NCBI RefSeq assembly: GCF_001905125.1
Contig: NZ_LWLE01000033.1
Span: 307,234 to 371,233, forward strand
Reading direction: 5' to 3'
Length of the DNA: 64,000 nucleotides
Source: Streptomyces sp. TSRI0281
Lineage (GTDB): Bacteria > Actinomycetota > Actinomycetes > Streptomycetales > Streptomycetaceae
Within the stretch, counting starts at the first letter, position 1, and each line of letters begins with the position of its first letter. A program made the translations under genes and the position numbers. Below, one piece after another: positions 7,346 through 15,709 of this stretch. Below the pieces are notes generated by a model, which was not told the origin of the DNA, searched no databases, and saw nothing but the letters and a program-made list of their open reading frames with translations.

Positions 7346-8707
7346 ATGGACAAGCAGCAGGAATTCGTCCTCAGGACCCTTGAGGAGCGCGACATCCGCT
7401 TCGTGCGGCTGTGGTTCACCGACGTCCTCGGGTTCCTGAAGTCCGTGGCCGTGGCGCCCGCCGAGCTGGAGCAGGCGTTCGACGAAGGCATCGGCTTCGA
7501 CGGCTCGGCCATCGAAGGCTTCGCCCGGGTGTACGAATCGGACATGATCGCCAAGCCGGACCCCGGTACGTTCCAGATCCTGCCGTGGCGCGCGGAGGCC
7601 CCGGGCACGGCCCGGATGTTCTGCGACATCCTGATGCCCGACGGTTCGCCGTCCTTCGCGGACCCGCGCTACGTGCTCAAGCGCATCCTCGCCAAGACCT
7701 CCGACCTGGGCTTCACCTTCTACACCCACCCGGAGATCGAGTTCTTCCTGCTGAAGGACAAGCCGGTCAACGGCACCCGCCCGACCCCGGCCGACAGCTC
7801 CGGCTACTTCGACCACACCCCGCAGAACGTCGGCATGGACTTCCGCCGCCAGGCGATCACCATGCTCGAATCCATGGGCATCTCGGTCGAGTTCAGCCAC
7901 CACGAGGGCGCCCCCGGCCAGCAGGAGATCGACCTGCGGTACGCGGACGCGCTCTCCACCGCCGACAACATCATGACCTTCCGCCTCGTCATGAAGCAGG
8001 TCGCGCTGGAGCAGGGCGTGCAGGCCACCTTCATGCCGAAGCCGTTCTCGGAGTACCCGGGCTCGGGCATGCACACCCACCTCTCCCTCTTCGAGGGCGA
8101 CCGCAACGCCTTCTACGAGTCGGGCGCCGAGTACCAGCTCTCCAAGGTCGGCCGCTCCTTCATCGCGGGCCTGCTCAAGCACGCCGCGGAGATCTCCGCC
8201 GTGACGAACCAGTGGGTCAACTCCTACAAGCGCATCTGGGGCGGATCGGCCCGCAGCGCCGGCGCGGGCGGCGAGGCCCCCTCGTACATCTGCTGGGGCC
8301 ACAACAACCGCTCCGCGCTCATCCGGGTCCCGATGTACAAGCCCGGCAAGACCGGCTCGGCCCGCGTCGAGGTCCGCTCCATCGACTCCGGCGCCAACCC
8401 CTACCTGACGTACGCGGTGCTCCTCGCCGCGGGCCTCAAGGGCATCGAGGAGGGCTATGAACTCCCGGCGGGCGCCGACGACGACGTGTGGGCGCTGTCC
8501 GACGCGGAGCGCCGCGCGATGGGCATCGAGCCGCTCCCGCAGAACCTCGGCGAGGCGATCTCGCTGATGGAGAAGAGTGAACTGGTCGCCGAGACCCTCG
8601 GCGAGCACGTCTTCGACTTCTTCCTGCGCAACAAGAAGCAGGAGTGGGAGGAGTACCGCAGCGAGGTCACGGCCTTCGAGCTGAAGAACCTGCTGCCGGT
8701 GCTGTAG
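7346..8707 (+). CDS. glnA2: glutamine synthetase-like enzyme, GlnA2 type
   Basis: 453 aa of the GS-I fold. It has the N-terminal beta-grasp domain, the SFADPRYVLKR region, the ATP-site-like HTHLSLF motif, NRSALIRVP and the RVEVRSIDSGANPYL signature near the end of the catalytic core. The name rests on overall match and neighbourhood (close to nadE, as recalled for S. coelicolor glnA2). In S. coelicolor this paralogue is reported to gamma-glutamylate polyamines rather than ammonia, so a role in polyamine use is the better guess. The usual adenylylation loop NLYDLPPE is replaced by EGYELPAGADD, so control by GlnE is uncertain. ATG 7346 has AAGGA at 8 nt. It is monocistronic, ending in a hairpin. 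Confidence 0.88.
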   Translation: MDKQQEFVLRTLEERDIRFVRLWFTDVLGFLKSVAVAPAELEQAFDEGIGFDGSAIEGFARVYESDMIAKPDPGTFQILPWRAEAPGTARMFCDILMPDGSPSFADPRYVLKRILAKTSDLGFTFYTHPEIEFFLLKDKPVNGTRPTPADSSGYFDHTPQNVGMDFRRQAITMLESMGISVEFSHHEGAPGQQEIDLRYADALSTADNIMTFRLVMKQVALEQGVQATFMPKPFSEYPGSGMHTHLSLFEGDRNAFYESGAEYQLSKVGRSFIAGLLKHAAEISAVTNQWVNSYKRIWGGSARSAGAGGEAPSYICWGHNNRSALIRVPMYKPGKTGSARVEVRSIDSGANPYLTYAVLLAAGLKGIEEGYELPAGADDDVWALSDAERRAMGIEPLPQNLGEAISLMEKSELVAETLGEHVFDFFLRNKKQEWEEYRSEVTAFELKNLLPVL

Positions 8708-8731
8708 GGACGCCCCGTCACACATCCGGCC

Positions 8732-8762
8732 GCGGGCCGGCGGTTTCGTACCGTCGGCCCGC
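8732..8762 (+). terminator. terminator of glnA2
   Basis: A 13-bp stem (8732-8744 with 8750-8762, one mismatch) with a TTCGT loop starts 24 nt after the glnA2 stop and is followed by GTCGTTTCC. Confidence 0.7.
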
Positions 8763-8883
8763 CGTCGTTTCCTCCACCGCGTTCCCCGCGCCCTGGCTAC
8801 GATGGCGGCGACCGGGCCCCGCCGCTGTGGATCACGAATCCGGCCCGGTGACCGCCACGCATCGGTGAGGACGTGCCTGCCGG

Positions 8884-9591
8884 ATGAGGGTGAATCCCCG
8901 AGTCATCGACACCGCCGGGGCCGCCGGGCCCGTACAGCGGGTCTGGTACACGGCGTACGGCTCCAACACGCACAGGGACCGGCTGGCCCGCTACCTCGCG
9001 GGAGGGAAGCTTCCGGGAACGGACCGGACGTATCCGGGATGCCGTGACCCCCGGCCGCCGACCGCATCGGCTCCGGTCGAACTCGTGGGGCAGGTCTACT
9101 TCGCCACCGAATCGCCCGTGTGGACCGGGGGCAGAGCCTTCTACGATCCTCGGGCCGAAGGACGGGCGTTGGCGCGGGCCCACCTCGTGACGGTGGGGCA
9201 GTTCTCCGACATCGCCGCACAGGAGATGTACCGGGAGCCGGGTGTGGACCTGGACCTGTCGGAGGTCATGGAGCGCGGCAGGGCCGTTCTCGGACCGGGC
9301 AGATACGAGACGCTCGTCTGTCCGGGCACACTGGACGGCTGTCCGGTGCTCACCTTCACGGCCCCCTGGGGTGTGCGCGACATCGCGTGGAACAAGCCTT
9401 CCGCCCCGTACGTGAGATTCCTGTCCTCCGGTCTCGTCGACGCGGGCGCGTGGGACGTCCGGACCATCGCGGAGTACGTGGTTTCGTGCCCCGGAGCGGC
9501 CGGTGCGTGGAAGGCCGGGGAAGTCGCGGAACTCATCGGAGAACAGGGCGACATCGGGCTTCCGACGCGTCCCGACGCCGGGCCTCGATGA
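8884..9591 (+). CDS. GGCT-like fold protein
   Basis: 235 aa. The N-terminal motif VWYTAYGSNTHRDRLARYL matches the YGSN substrate loop of gamma-glutamylcyclotransferase-like proteins; the next segments (PVELVGQVYFATES, GGRAFYDP) also fit. Streptomyces relatives are often labelled histone deacetylase, for which no zinc-site motif is visible here. The C-terminal 70 residues contain a second domain of unknown type (DIAEYVV, GAWKAGEVAELI). Activity is unproven: the catalytic glutamate of true GGCTs cannot be placed with confidence. ATG 8884 lies seven bases after TGCCGG, with no strong ribosome site. It is 64 bp upstream of the HEPN-motif gene on the same strand and could be co-transcribed with it. 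Confidence 0.65.
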   Translation: MRVNPRVIDTAGAAGPVQRVWYTAYGSNTHRDRLARYLAGGKLPGTDRTYPGCRDPRPPTASAPVELVGQVYFATESPVWTGGRAFYDPRAEGRALARAHLVTVGQFSDIAAQEMYREPGVDLDLSEVMERGRAVLGPGRYETLVCPGTLDGCPVLTFTAPWGVRDIAWNKPSAPYVRFLSSGLVDAGAWDVRTIAEYVVSCPGAAGAWKAGEVAELIGEQGDIGLPTRPDAGPR

Positions 9592-9655
9592 GGCGCCCCC
9601 AAAGCCGTGACCTCGGTCTCCGGAATGCGGCACACTCGTCACGAGGGGGTTTCAC

Positions 9656-11011
9656 ATGACGGAGACGCAAGGCCTTGAGAGCGATGGCTTTGAAGACGAA
9701 TTTGACTACGATGCCTGGGACGACGATTCCTGCGAGTTCGAAGAGCCGGTAACCACTTACGCCGAGGCGGTTGCCGCCCTCAGGGCCAGAGCCCGAGTGC
9801 GTGCGGACGTTACGGTGAACTGGAATGGCGGACGCGGGCAGCGTGACGATGCGCGCATCATCTTCTCGGGGCCGACGCGAGGATCGGACCACAGAGTCCG
9901 TTTCCGCTCCGCTTCCCAACTGGGCGCTTTCTCAAGAATTCTTGAATCCGCCTGCCCGATACCGGGTCGGCAGGCGCTGTGGTACGAGCGGGACGGCATC
10001 ATCTCCGCCCGCCTCGTAGGTGACTACGAAAGTCTCCCCTGGGCCGTCGCGCGCTCCGAGAAATGGAACGTCCGGTGGAAGGACATGAAGACCGAGGGTC
10101 CGCTGCGCGACGACTTCCTGGGGAATCTCGCTCACCGGGGCGCCTTCCTCTGCGAGGAGCCTCCGGTGCCGCCGGCCGTCGACGCGAGGAAGATCCGCAT
10201 CACTCAATCCGACGGGGCGTTGGAGGTGCTCTACCGGAGGAGGTTCCCGCAGTCGCTCTCCGTGGCGTTGGAGCTCAGTGGGTTCTCCTTCCCCAACCCC
10301 ACGAAGGCCGAAGAGGCACTGGTTGAGTACGGCACGAGTTACTGCCACGAGATCGCCAGGAATGCCGGAGTATCGCTGCGTCTGTGGAACCCCGATTACG
10401 CGTTGAATGGTCGCTCGAACCGTGACAGGGCGGGGAGAGTGAAGTTCCCCGTACGCACATACGATGCCATTCCGGCAGAAATGTACGCGGCTGCGGCTTC
10501 AACGGGGCGCGATGCCCTCGAAAGGTACCTGAAGTATTATCAGGTGCTGGAGTTCTATATGGGAAGGGCGGCCGACGCCTGCGCCTCGGCCCAGGGGAAG
10601 AATGTGAACAAGGCGTCTTCCCCCTACGGGAAAAGACTGCTCGGCGTGGAGCGGGGAAAGCTTGACGCGGTCATCGATGCCGCGCTGACCACCGCACAGG
10701 TGACGGGGCATCTGGTGGGTGACCGGCTGCTTCCGGATCTGAGCAATCCGCAACTCATCACGGGGGTGCACTGTTTGCCGGTCGGCGCGGCCTTCCAGCC
10801 GGTCGCCGGAACGGATTACCGGCCCCATGTATCGGAGCGTGTCTACGATCTGCGATGCAGAATCGTGCATGCGAAGGAGAGCGGCGGCGGGAAGCGTCCG
10901 GACGTCATTCTCCCCGCCGGCCGTGAAGCCAGGGATCTGGGACCCGATATTCAGCTGGTCGCGTTCCTTGCCGAGCGCGCCCTCCGGCACTGGGCGACTC
11001 CGCTCACCTGA
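9656..11011 (+). CDS. uncharacterised protein with C-terminal HEPN-like RX4H motif
   Basis: 451 aa, family not recognised. The N-terminus is very acidic (about residues 8-30, FEDEFDYDAWDDD). A middle part of mixed alpha/beta character follows. From about 285 to the end it is helical, with RYLKYYQVLEFYMGRAAD and then YDLRCRIVHAKESGG. The last motif gives R400-x4-H405, the form of the HEPN catalytic signature seen in toxin and antiphage RNases, and its context (helix, then R.R.VH.K) resembles ApeA-type C-terminal HEPN domains. Whether it is an active RNase is inference. Codon use is visibly less GC-rich than the neighbours (e.g. AAGTATTATCAG, GAATTCTTGAA), suggesting acquired DNA. ATG 9656 follows GAGGGGG by 8 nt. 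Confidence 0.6.
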   Translation: MTETQGLESDGFEDEFDYDAWDDDSCEFEEPVTTYAEAVAALRARARVRADVTVNWNGGRGQRDDARIIFSGPTRGSDHRVRFRSASQLGAFSRILESACPIPGRQALWYERDGIISARLVGDYESLPWAVARSEKWNVRWKDMKTEGPLRDDFLGNLAHRGAFLCEEPPVPPAVDARKIRITQSDGALEVLYRRRFPQSLSVALELSGFSFPNPTKAEEALVEYGTSYCHEIARNAGVSLRLWNPDYALNGRSNRDRAGRVKFPVRTYDAIPAEMYAAAASTGRDALERYLKYYQVLEFYMGRAADACASAQGKNVNKASSPYGKRLLGVERGKLDAVIDAALTTAQVTGHLVGDRLLPDLSNPQLITGVHCLPVGAAFQPVAGTDYRPHVSERVYDLRCRIVHAKESGGGKRPDVILPAGREARDLGPDIQLVAFLAERALRHWATPLT

Positions 11012-11039
11012 GGGCGCCCGCCGGGGATCTTGACCGTGG

Positions 11040-11600
11040 CTACTGGCCCACTCGTCCGTCGACGCACTCGCGCAACAGGTCGGCGTGCCCGCAGTGACGG
11101 GCGTACTCGTCGATCCTGTGCACCATCAGTTCCCGAACCGCGATCCCGTCCTTCCCCAGACGCTTGCCCAGATCCGGGTGCTCGGCCAGCGCGGCGTCGA
11201 GTGCGGCCTGTTCGCGTGCCAGGTCGGCGTACGCGGCGTCGACCTCGGGCTGCTCGGCGACAGCCAGGTCGAAGTCCGCGTCCTTCCTGCCGTACAGCTT
11301 CGGCAGCGGATCACCGTCGCTGATCCAGTTGCGCCAGTCCCGTTCCACTTCGGCGAGGTGCCGAACCAGGCCGAGCAGCGACATCGTCGACGGGGGCACC
11401 GACCGGCGGGCCAACTGCTCCGGGTCCAGGCCCTCGCACTTCATCCGCAGGGTCATGCGGTAGCCCGACAGGAAGTCGAGCAGCGTCGCGAGCTCGCCGT
11501 CCGGGCCGGCGCCCTGATTGTCGCGGGGGTCGTCGTCCGGGTCCGCCCACATGTCGGGGTAGACGGTGGCCCGGGTCCAGCGTGCGGGTTGGTCGCTCAT
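11040..11600 (-). CDS. DinB-like (DUF664) family protein
   Basis: 186 aa. Helical-bundle features of the DinB/DUF664 superfamily: LLDFLSGYRMTLRMKCEGL, PSTMSLLGLVRHLAEVERDW and MVHRIDEYARHCGHADLLRE. The histidines in RHLAEVE, VHRIDEYARH and HCGHADLLRE correspond to the usual metal triad. Members act as thiol-dependent S-transferases (e.g. mycothiol-linked) or are uncharacterised; substrate unknown here. ATG 11600 is taken because upstream in-frame residues are Arg/Pro-rich and non-homologous. It is convergent with the HEPN-like gene with a 28-bp gap. Confidence 0.85.
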   Translation of the reverse strand: MSDQPARWTRATVYPDMWADPDDDPRDNQGAGPDGELATLLDFLSGYRMTLRMKCEGLDPEQLARRSVPPSTMSLLGLVRHLAEVERDWRNWISDGDPLPKLYGRKDADFDLAVAEQPEVDAAYADLAREQAALDAALAEHPDLGKRLGKDGIAVRELMVHRIDEYARHCGHADLLRECVDGRVGQ

Positions 11601-11775
11601 GCGTCGCATGCTCGCCCGTGGGGGCCGAGTACGCCAGTTCTTTTCGTTCCCGGGGCGCGTAGGTCCCCGTACATCCCGCTCGGCTTGGAAGGGCATGACC
11701 GTAGGGCGGGGCCGGCCGCCGTGCCGGTCGCCGCGGGCCGCCCGGTGTCGCTACGGCTGACGGTGAACCCCGGAA

Positions 11776-12723
11776 TCACTCCCGGCCGTTGACGGTCGCG
11801 GCGTAGCGCAGGCTGATCCCGATGTTCTTCGCCACTTCGGCCAGTTCCGCCGCGTTCTTGTCGATCTCCACCTTCTCGTAGGCACTCTCGACGGCGAACC
11901 AGACACCCACCACATTGGTGGACCGCATGCAGTCCACGTCGGCGAGGGCGGTGGTGATCTCGCCGGGAGTGGGTGCCGTGGACCGGGTCCACCGGGGGTC
12001 CGCCTCGGCGTCCATAGGGGTGGCGTAGTCGTACCCCTGCTTCTTCATACAGGCCGACCATTTCCGGAACGCGGACAGAACCCTCTTGTCGCGCAGTGAG
12101 CGCTGCATATTGCCGATGTTGATGCGGATCACCAGATCGGATTCCTGGATGATCACGTTCTTGGAGATCAGTTCGCGGTCGACCTCACCGAAGCAGCCCC
12201 CCTCCGGAATCGGCATGCCGCGGTGGACGGCGGGCGGTGCGGAACTCTTGGCCGGGGAGGGGCTGCCGGGCTGTCCCGGCTCTCTTTCTCCCACGAGCAC
12301 CGCGTTCCCGGCGGCGGACAGCGGGGGTTCCGCCGGAGCCTTCTGCTGGGGTCGGGGGTTGTGGTAGCCGAATCGTTCGGCCACTTCCGGGTCGCTGATG
12401 TAGCGCTGCTCGGACTGGGTGTTCGGCGTCCGATCGTCACGGACCGGCACAGGGAATGCGAAGTCGAAGCCGAATCTCTTCATGCAGCGCGACACCAGCA
12501 CCTGCCGGGCGTGCTGGATCGTGTTGTTCTGGTCGGTGTCGAGCAGATACGGCTCGATGGGAAGCTGCTTTCCCTGCATTCCCGTCATCTGCGGAGTGGC
12601 GCCGATACGGGGCGCTTTCGCCGGGGGCGGTCCGGCTCCGGGAGCGGAACAGGCCGCTGCGAGGATTCCGGCGGCGGCCAGCGTGGTGGCCGCCCGTAGG
12701 GGCAGTCGGGCGCGGTCATGCAT
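11776..12723 (-). CDS. secreted lipoprotein, uncharacterised
   Basis: 315 aa. Signal peptide with Arg-rich start and lipobox LAAAC (about residues 21-25), followed by a Pro/Ala-rich linker, so it is predicted to be anchored outside the membrane. The mature part has four cysteines in CMKRFGFDF, GGCFGEVD, ACMKKQGYDY and DCMRSTNVV contexts that could form two disulfides. The paired [A/R]CMK..G[F/Y]D repeats, about 150 residues apart, suggest an internal duplication. Similar proteins are common and unstudied in Streptomyces. The start is ATG 12723. Transcribed downstream of the small secreted protein gene but separated from it by a stem-loop. Confidence 0.75.
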   Translation of the reverse strand: MHDRARLPLRAATTLAAAGILAAACSAPGAGPPPAKAPRIGATPQMTGMQGKQLPIEPYLLDTDQNNTIQHARQVLVSRCMKRFGFDFAFPVPVRDDRTPNTQSEQRYISDPEVAERFGYHNPRPQQKAPAEPPLSAAGNAVLVGEREPGQPGSPSPAKSSAPPAVHRGMPIPEGGCFGEVDRELISKNVIIQESDLVIRINIGNMQRSLRDKRVLSAFRKWSACMKKQGYDYATPMDAEADPRWTRSTAPTPGEITTALADVDCMRSTNVVGVWFAVESAYEKVEIDKNAAELAEVAKNIGISLRYAATVNGRE

Positions 12724-12762
12724 GGGATGAGGTCCTTGTACTGAGCGGGGTCCACCGGTCGG

Positions 12763-12797
12763 CCGCGGCCGGCCCCGACGATCCGGGCCGGCCGCGG
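12763..12797 (-). terminator. stem-loop downstream of the small secreted protein gene
   Basis: A perfect 13-bp inverted repeat (12763-12775 with 12785-12797) with a 9-nt loop. A second short palindrome GCGTGCCGCGGCACGC lies at 12803-12818. Both sit between the two minus-strand genes. Confidence 0.6.
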
Positions 12798-12859
12798 AGG
12801 GTGCGTGCCGCGGCACGCGGGCCCGAGATGATCCAGAAGGAGGAACTCGGGCGCGGCCC

Positions 12860-13270
12860 CTAGATTCCCCAGCCCTGCGAGGCGTTGTTGTCGCGCAAGA
12901 TCTCCGGGAAGTCCGCACGTGTCCCGGAATTGATGGTGAAGCACGCTATCTTACAATTCCCGTCGGAATTGTAATAGATATTCAGAGGCCCCCCGCCCAT
13001 GTTCTCCGCGGCTGCGGCGTGGTTCTTCACCTGGACGCCGCTGCCGCTCCCGTTTCCACCGCCGAACTTCATGTCGCTGGTGTAGTTGCCGCTGTACGGG
13101 GCGCCGTAGAAGGATCCGTAGCCGTACTGGCTGGAGTTGTAGAAGAGACAGGCGTCGCCCGAGACGCAATTGCCGGACCCGCTGGCCATTGCGGGCGTTG
13201 CGCCGAACGATACGAGGCCGATTGCGGCCGTGGCGACCGCGACAGAAAGCGCCTTCTTGATGACTCGCAC
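12860..13270 (-). CDS. small secreted protein, peptidase inhibitor I36-like
   Basis: 136 aa. A Sec signal peptide (VIKKALSVAVATAAIGLVSFGATPAMA) is cut around residue 28-30. The mature 105 residues carry four cysteines (NCVSGDACLFYNSS, NCKIACFTI) and aromatic/Gly-rich segments (QYGYGSFYGAPYSGNY). This cysteine and Tyr/Gly pattern resembles the inhibitor I36 (SMI-type) family of Streptomyces, which block metalloproteases; assignment is by pattern only. The GTG at 13270 is preceded by AAGGGA at 6 nt; an in-frame ATG at 13327 has no such support. It has a consensus-like promoter. Codon use is less GC-biased (AATTGTAATAGATATTC-like stretches), typical of highly expressed or acquired genes. Confidence 0.75.
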   Translation of the reverse strand: MRVIKKALSVAVATAAIGLVSFGATPAMASGSGNCVSGDACLFYNSSQYGYGSFYGAPYSGNYTSDMKFGGGNGSGSGVQVKNHAAAAENMGGGPLNIYYNSDGNCKIACFTINSGTRADFPEILRDNNASQGWGI

Positions 13271-13332
13271 GGAAAATCCCTTGATCGGAGACGATTCGGG
13301 TGATGTATTTTCGGTGAGTGAGTGCATCGGTG

Positions 13333-13361
13333 ATTATTTATTCTGCCTGATCCCGCGTCAA
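13333..13361 (-). promoter_or_regulatory. housekeeping-type promoter of the small secreted protein gene
   Basis: On the minus strand TTGACG (13356-13361) is followed after 17 nt by AATAAT (13333-13338), close to the sigma-HrdB consensus. The -10 ends 62 bp before the GTG start. Confidence 0.6.
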
Positions 13362-13443
13362 GCGATCTCTTCTTCCTGAAATTTGTCAGAAAGTGAGTAC
13401 GAAGGATTTCGGCAGGGCGCGCCCAAAGGCTGTTCCCGGCGGT

Positions 13444-14034
13444 TCACGCGAAGCCGCGGGCCATCTCGTCCAGGATCTCCTCGATCACCTCGGCCGGCTG
13501 CCGGGCCCGGTCCTCCTCGATCCACATGCGCATCGCGATCCGCATCGAGGACAGGAAGGCCGCGGCGAGGACCATCGGCCGCACCGCTCCGTCGGGGGGA
13601 CCCGGGCGGGCGGCCACCGCGTCCGCCAGGTCCCGTTCCATCGCGGCGTGGTTGGCCAACTGGCGGGCGAGGAGGGACGGGTGGCGCATGGCCAGCCGGG
13701 TGCGTACCGCCCACTCGCGCTCCGGCGGGGCCACCCGCTCCGTGAAACGGGCCATCGCCGCCCGCAGCGCGGTCCAGGCGGGCTCATCGGCGGGGCGCTC
13801 GCGCACGGCCTGGACCAGGCCTCTTATCTGCTGCTCCTCCCCGTACAGGAGGGCGTCCTCCTTGTTCGTGAAGTAGTTGGAGAACGTTCTGCGGGAGATC
13901 CCGGCCGCGTCGGCGACCGCCTCCACCGTCACATGGTCGAAGCCGTGCTCGACGGTCAGGCGCAGCGTCGCCTCGTGCACGGCCTGCCGGGTGGCTTCCT
14001 TCTTGCGTTCCCGCAGTCCCACAGAACTCTCCAT
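13444..14034 (-). CDS. TetR-family repressor of the adjacent exporter
   Basis: 196 aa. N-terminal TetR helix-turn-helix at about residues 8-55 (ATLRLTVEHGFDHVTVEAVADAAGISRRTFSNYF), then a helical ligand domain with a central WTALRAAMARF and C-terminal VLAAAFLSSMRIAMRMW. It is divergent from the 14-TM MFS exporter and probably represses both promoters through the palindrome between them. The inducer is presumably an exported drug. ATG 14034 is the only start matching the family N-terminus. Confidence 0.92.
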   Translation of the reverse strand: MESSVGLRERKKEATRQAVHEATLRLTVEHGFDHVTVEAVADAAGISRRTFSNYFTNKEDALLYGEEQQIRGLVQAVRERPADEPAWTALRAAMARFTERVAPPEREWAVRTRLAMRHPSLLARQLANHAAMERDLADAVAARPGPPDGAVRPMVLAAAFLSSMRIAMRMWIEEDRARQPAEVIEEILDEMARGFA

Positions 14035-14064
14035 GCGGCCAGTATCTACCCGCTGGGCATTATT

Positions 14065-14092
14065 GCGCAGTGAGCAAAATTGCCCACTGTGC
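14065..14092. promoter_or_regulatory. TetR operator palindrome
   Basis: A 28-bp inverted repeat: GCGCAGTGAGCAA (14065-14077), centre AA, TTGCCCACTGTGC (14080-14092). The arms match at 11 of 13 positions. It sits in the 108-bp gap between divergent tetR and exporter starts, overlapping any promoter there. This is the expected length and place for a TetR operator. Confidence 0.75.
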
Positions 14093-14142
14093 ATGTATGG
14101 TGAAGCCTTCCCTTTCCTGCCCAGACCCTCCGGAGGTTGCGC

Positions 14143-15681
14143 GTGAGCGCACAAACGGCCGCGCCGACCGATGTCGCGCCGATGGATCACCGCCACGTAC
14201 TGCGGGCCCTGAGCGGGCTGCTCATCGTGCTGTTCGTGGCGATGATCAGCAGCACGGTGGTCTCGGTCGCGCTCCCGCAGATCATCGGCTCGCTCAACGG
14301 CACGCAGTCGCAGTACACCTGGGTCGTCACCGCGACCCTGCTCGCCTCGACGGCCTCCACCCCGATCTGGGGCAAGCTCGCCGATCTGTTCAGCAAGAAA
14401 ATGCTGCTCCAGATATCCATCGGCATCTTCGTCGTCTCGTCGGTCGCCTGCGGTTTTGCTCAGTCCACCGAGCAGCTGATCGCCTTCCGCGCCCTCCAGG
14501 GCCTCGGCATGGGCGCCCTTCAGGTGCTCGTCCAGGTGATCATCGCCGCGATGATCAGCCCCAAGGAGCGCGGCCGCTACAACGGCTACCTGGGCGGCGT
14601 CATGGCCGTCGCCACCGTCGGCGGGCCGCTGCTGGGCGGCTTCATCACCGACGCGTCCTGGCTGGGCTGGCGCTGGTGCTTCTTCGTCGCGGTGCCGTTC
14701 ACGCTCCTCGCCTCCGTGATGCTCGGCCGCACCCTGCACCTCGCCGAGGTGCGCCGCCCCGAGACCAAGGTCGACTACCTCGGCGCCACCCTCATCGCCG
14801 CCGGGGTCAGCCTCCTGCTGCTCTGGGTCACCTTCGTCGGCAACGACTTCGACTGGCTCTCCTGGCAGACCGCCGCCATGGTCGGCGCGAGCGTCGTGAT
14901 CCTGGGCGCGGCCGTCCTGGTCGAAGCCCGGGTCAAGGAGCCGGTCGTACCGCTCCATGTCGTACGCCGCCGGGACCCCGCCCTCGCCATCGTCGCGAGC
15001 CTCGCGGTCGGTATGGCGATGTTCGGCGGCGCGGTCTTCCTCGGCCAGTACTTCCAGATCGGCCGCGGCTACTCGCCGACCGAGGCCGGACTGCTCACCA
15101 TCCCGCTGATGGCCGGAGTGCTCGTCTCCTCGACCGTCGCCGGACGCATGGTCTCCAAGACCGGCAAGGTCAAGCCGTACATCATCACCGGTGTCGTCGT
15201 GCTCACCCTCGGCTTCCTGGGGCTGTCCACGATCGACCACGAGACCAACCTCGTCCTCGTGTCGTTCGGGATGCTCGCCGTCGGCATCGGTGTCGGCATG
15301 TCGATGCAGAACCTGGTCCTGGTCCTCCAGAACACGGTCCCGCTCAGCGAACTCGGCGCGGCCAGCGGGGCGATCACCTTCTTCCGCTCGCTCGGCGGCA
15401 CCATGGGCGTCTCGGTGCTGGGCGCGGTACTCGCCAACCAGGTCGCCACGAAGATCACCCATGGCCTGAAGGAGCTGGGCATCGACCCGGCGGCCTCAGG
15501 GTCGGGCGGCTCGACCCTGAACGTGGCGGCCATGCCGCCGCAGGTCCAGGAGGTCGTACGCGCCGCGTACGGCGACGCGACCGGCCATATCTTCCTGATC
15601 TCGGCGGCCATCGCGGTGATCGGTGTGGTCGCGTCCCTGTTCCTGACCTCCACGAAACTGCGCGACAGCGTGGATCTGTAG
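14143..15681 (+). CDS. MFS drug exporter, EmrB/QacA (DHA2) type
   Basis: 512 aa, 14 predicted TM helices. Family marks: ISSTVVSVALPQI in TM1, LADLFSKK loop A motif, and FRALQGLGMGALQVLVQVII (motif C-like region). It exports hydrophobic compounds by proton antiport across the plasma membrane. GTG 14143 lies 6 nt after GGAGG; an alternative TTG at 14137 overlaps the ribosome site. It is controlled by the divergent TetR protein and ends at a 15-bp hairpin. Confidence 0.93.
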   Translation: MSAQTAAPTDVAPMDHRHVLRALSGLLIVLFVAMISSTVVSVALPQIIGSLNGTQSQYTWVVTATLLASTASTPIWGKLADLFSKKMLLQISIGIFVVSSVACGFAQSTEQLIAFRALQGLGMGALQVLVQVIIAAMISPKERGRYNGYLGGVMAVATVGGPLLGGFITDASWLGWRWCFFVAVPFTLLASVMLGRTLHLAEVRRPETKVDYLGATLIAAGVSLLLLWVTFVGNDFDWLSWQTAAMVGASVVILGAAVLVEARVKEPVVPLHVVRRRDPALAIVASLAVGMAMFGGAVFLGQYFQIGRGYSPTEAGLLTIPLMAGVLVSSTVAGRMVSKTGKVKPYIITGVVVLTLGFLGLSTIDHETNLVLVSFGMLAVGIGVGMSMQNLVLVLQNTVPLSELGAASGAITFFRSLGGTMGVSVLGAVLANQVATKITHGLKELGIDPAASGSGGSTLNVAAMPPQVQEVVRAAYGDATGHIFLISAAIAVIGVVASLFLTSTKLRDSVDL

Positions 15682-15709
15682 CCCCGAAGCCTCCGTGACG
15701 TGGGGCCTC

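Noticed and set aside
6311..8707. 798-aa frame fused in front of glnA2
   Set aside because: The extra 345 residues are shadow of DUF305/DUF3105 genes; the GS fold begins at ATG 7346 with its own ribosome site.
8884..9591. histone deacetylase label for the GGCT-like protein
   Set aside because: The zinc-binding and His-His motifs of deacetylases are absent; the YGSN motif fits GGCT-like folds.
13444..15462. 672-aa minus-strand frame ending in the TetR gene
   Set aside because: Only the last 196 residues are TetR-like; the rest is antisense to the MFS exporter, full of Asp/Glu/His/Arg.
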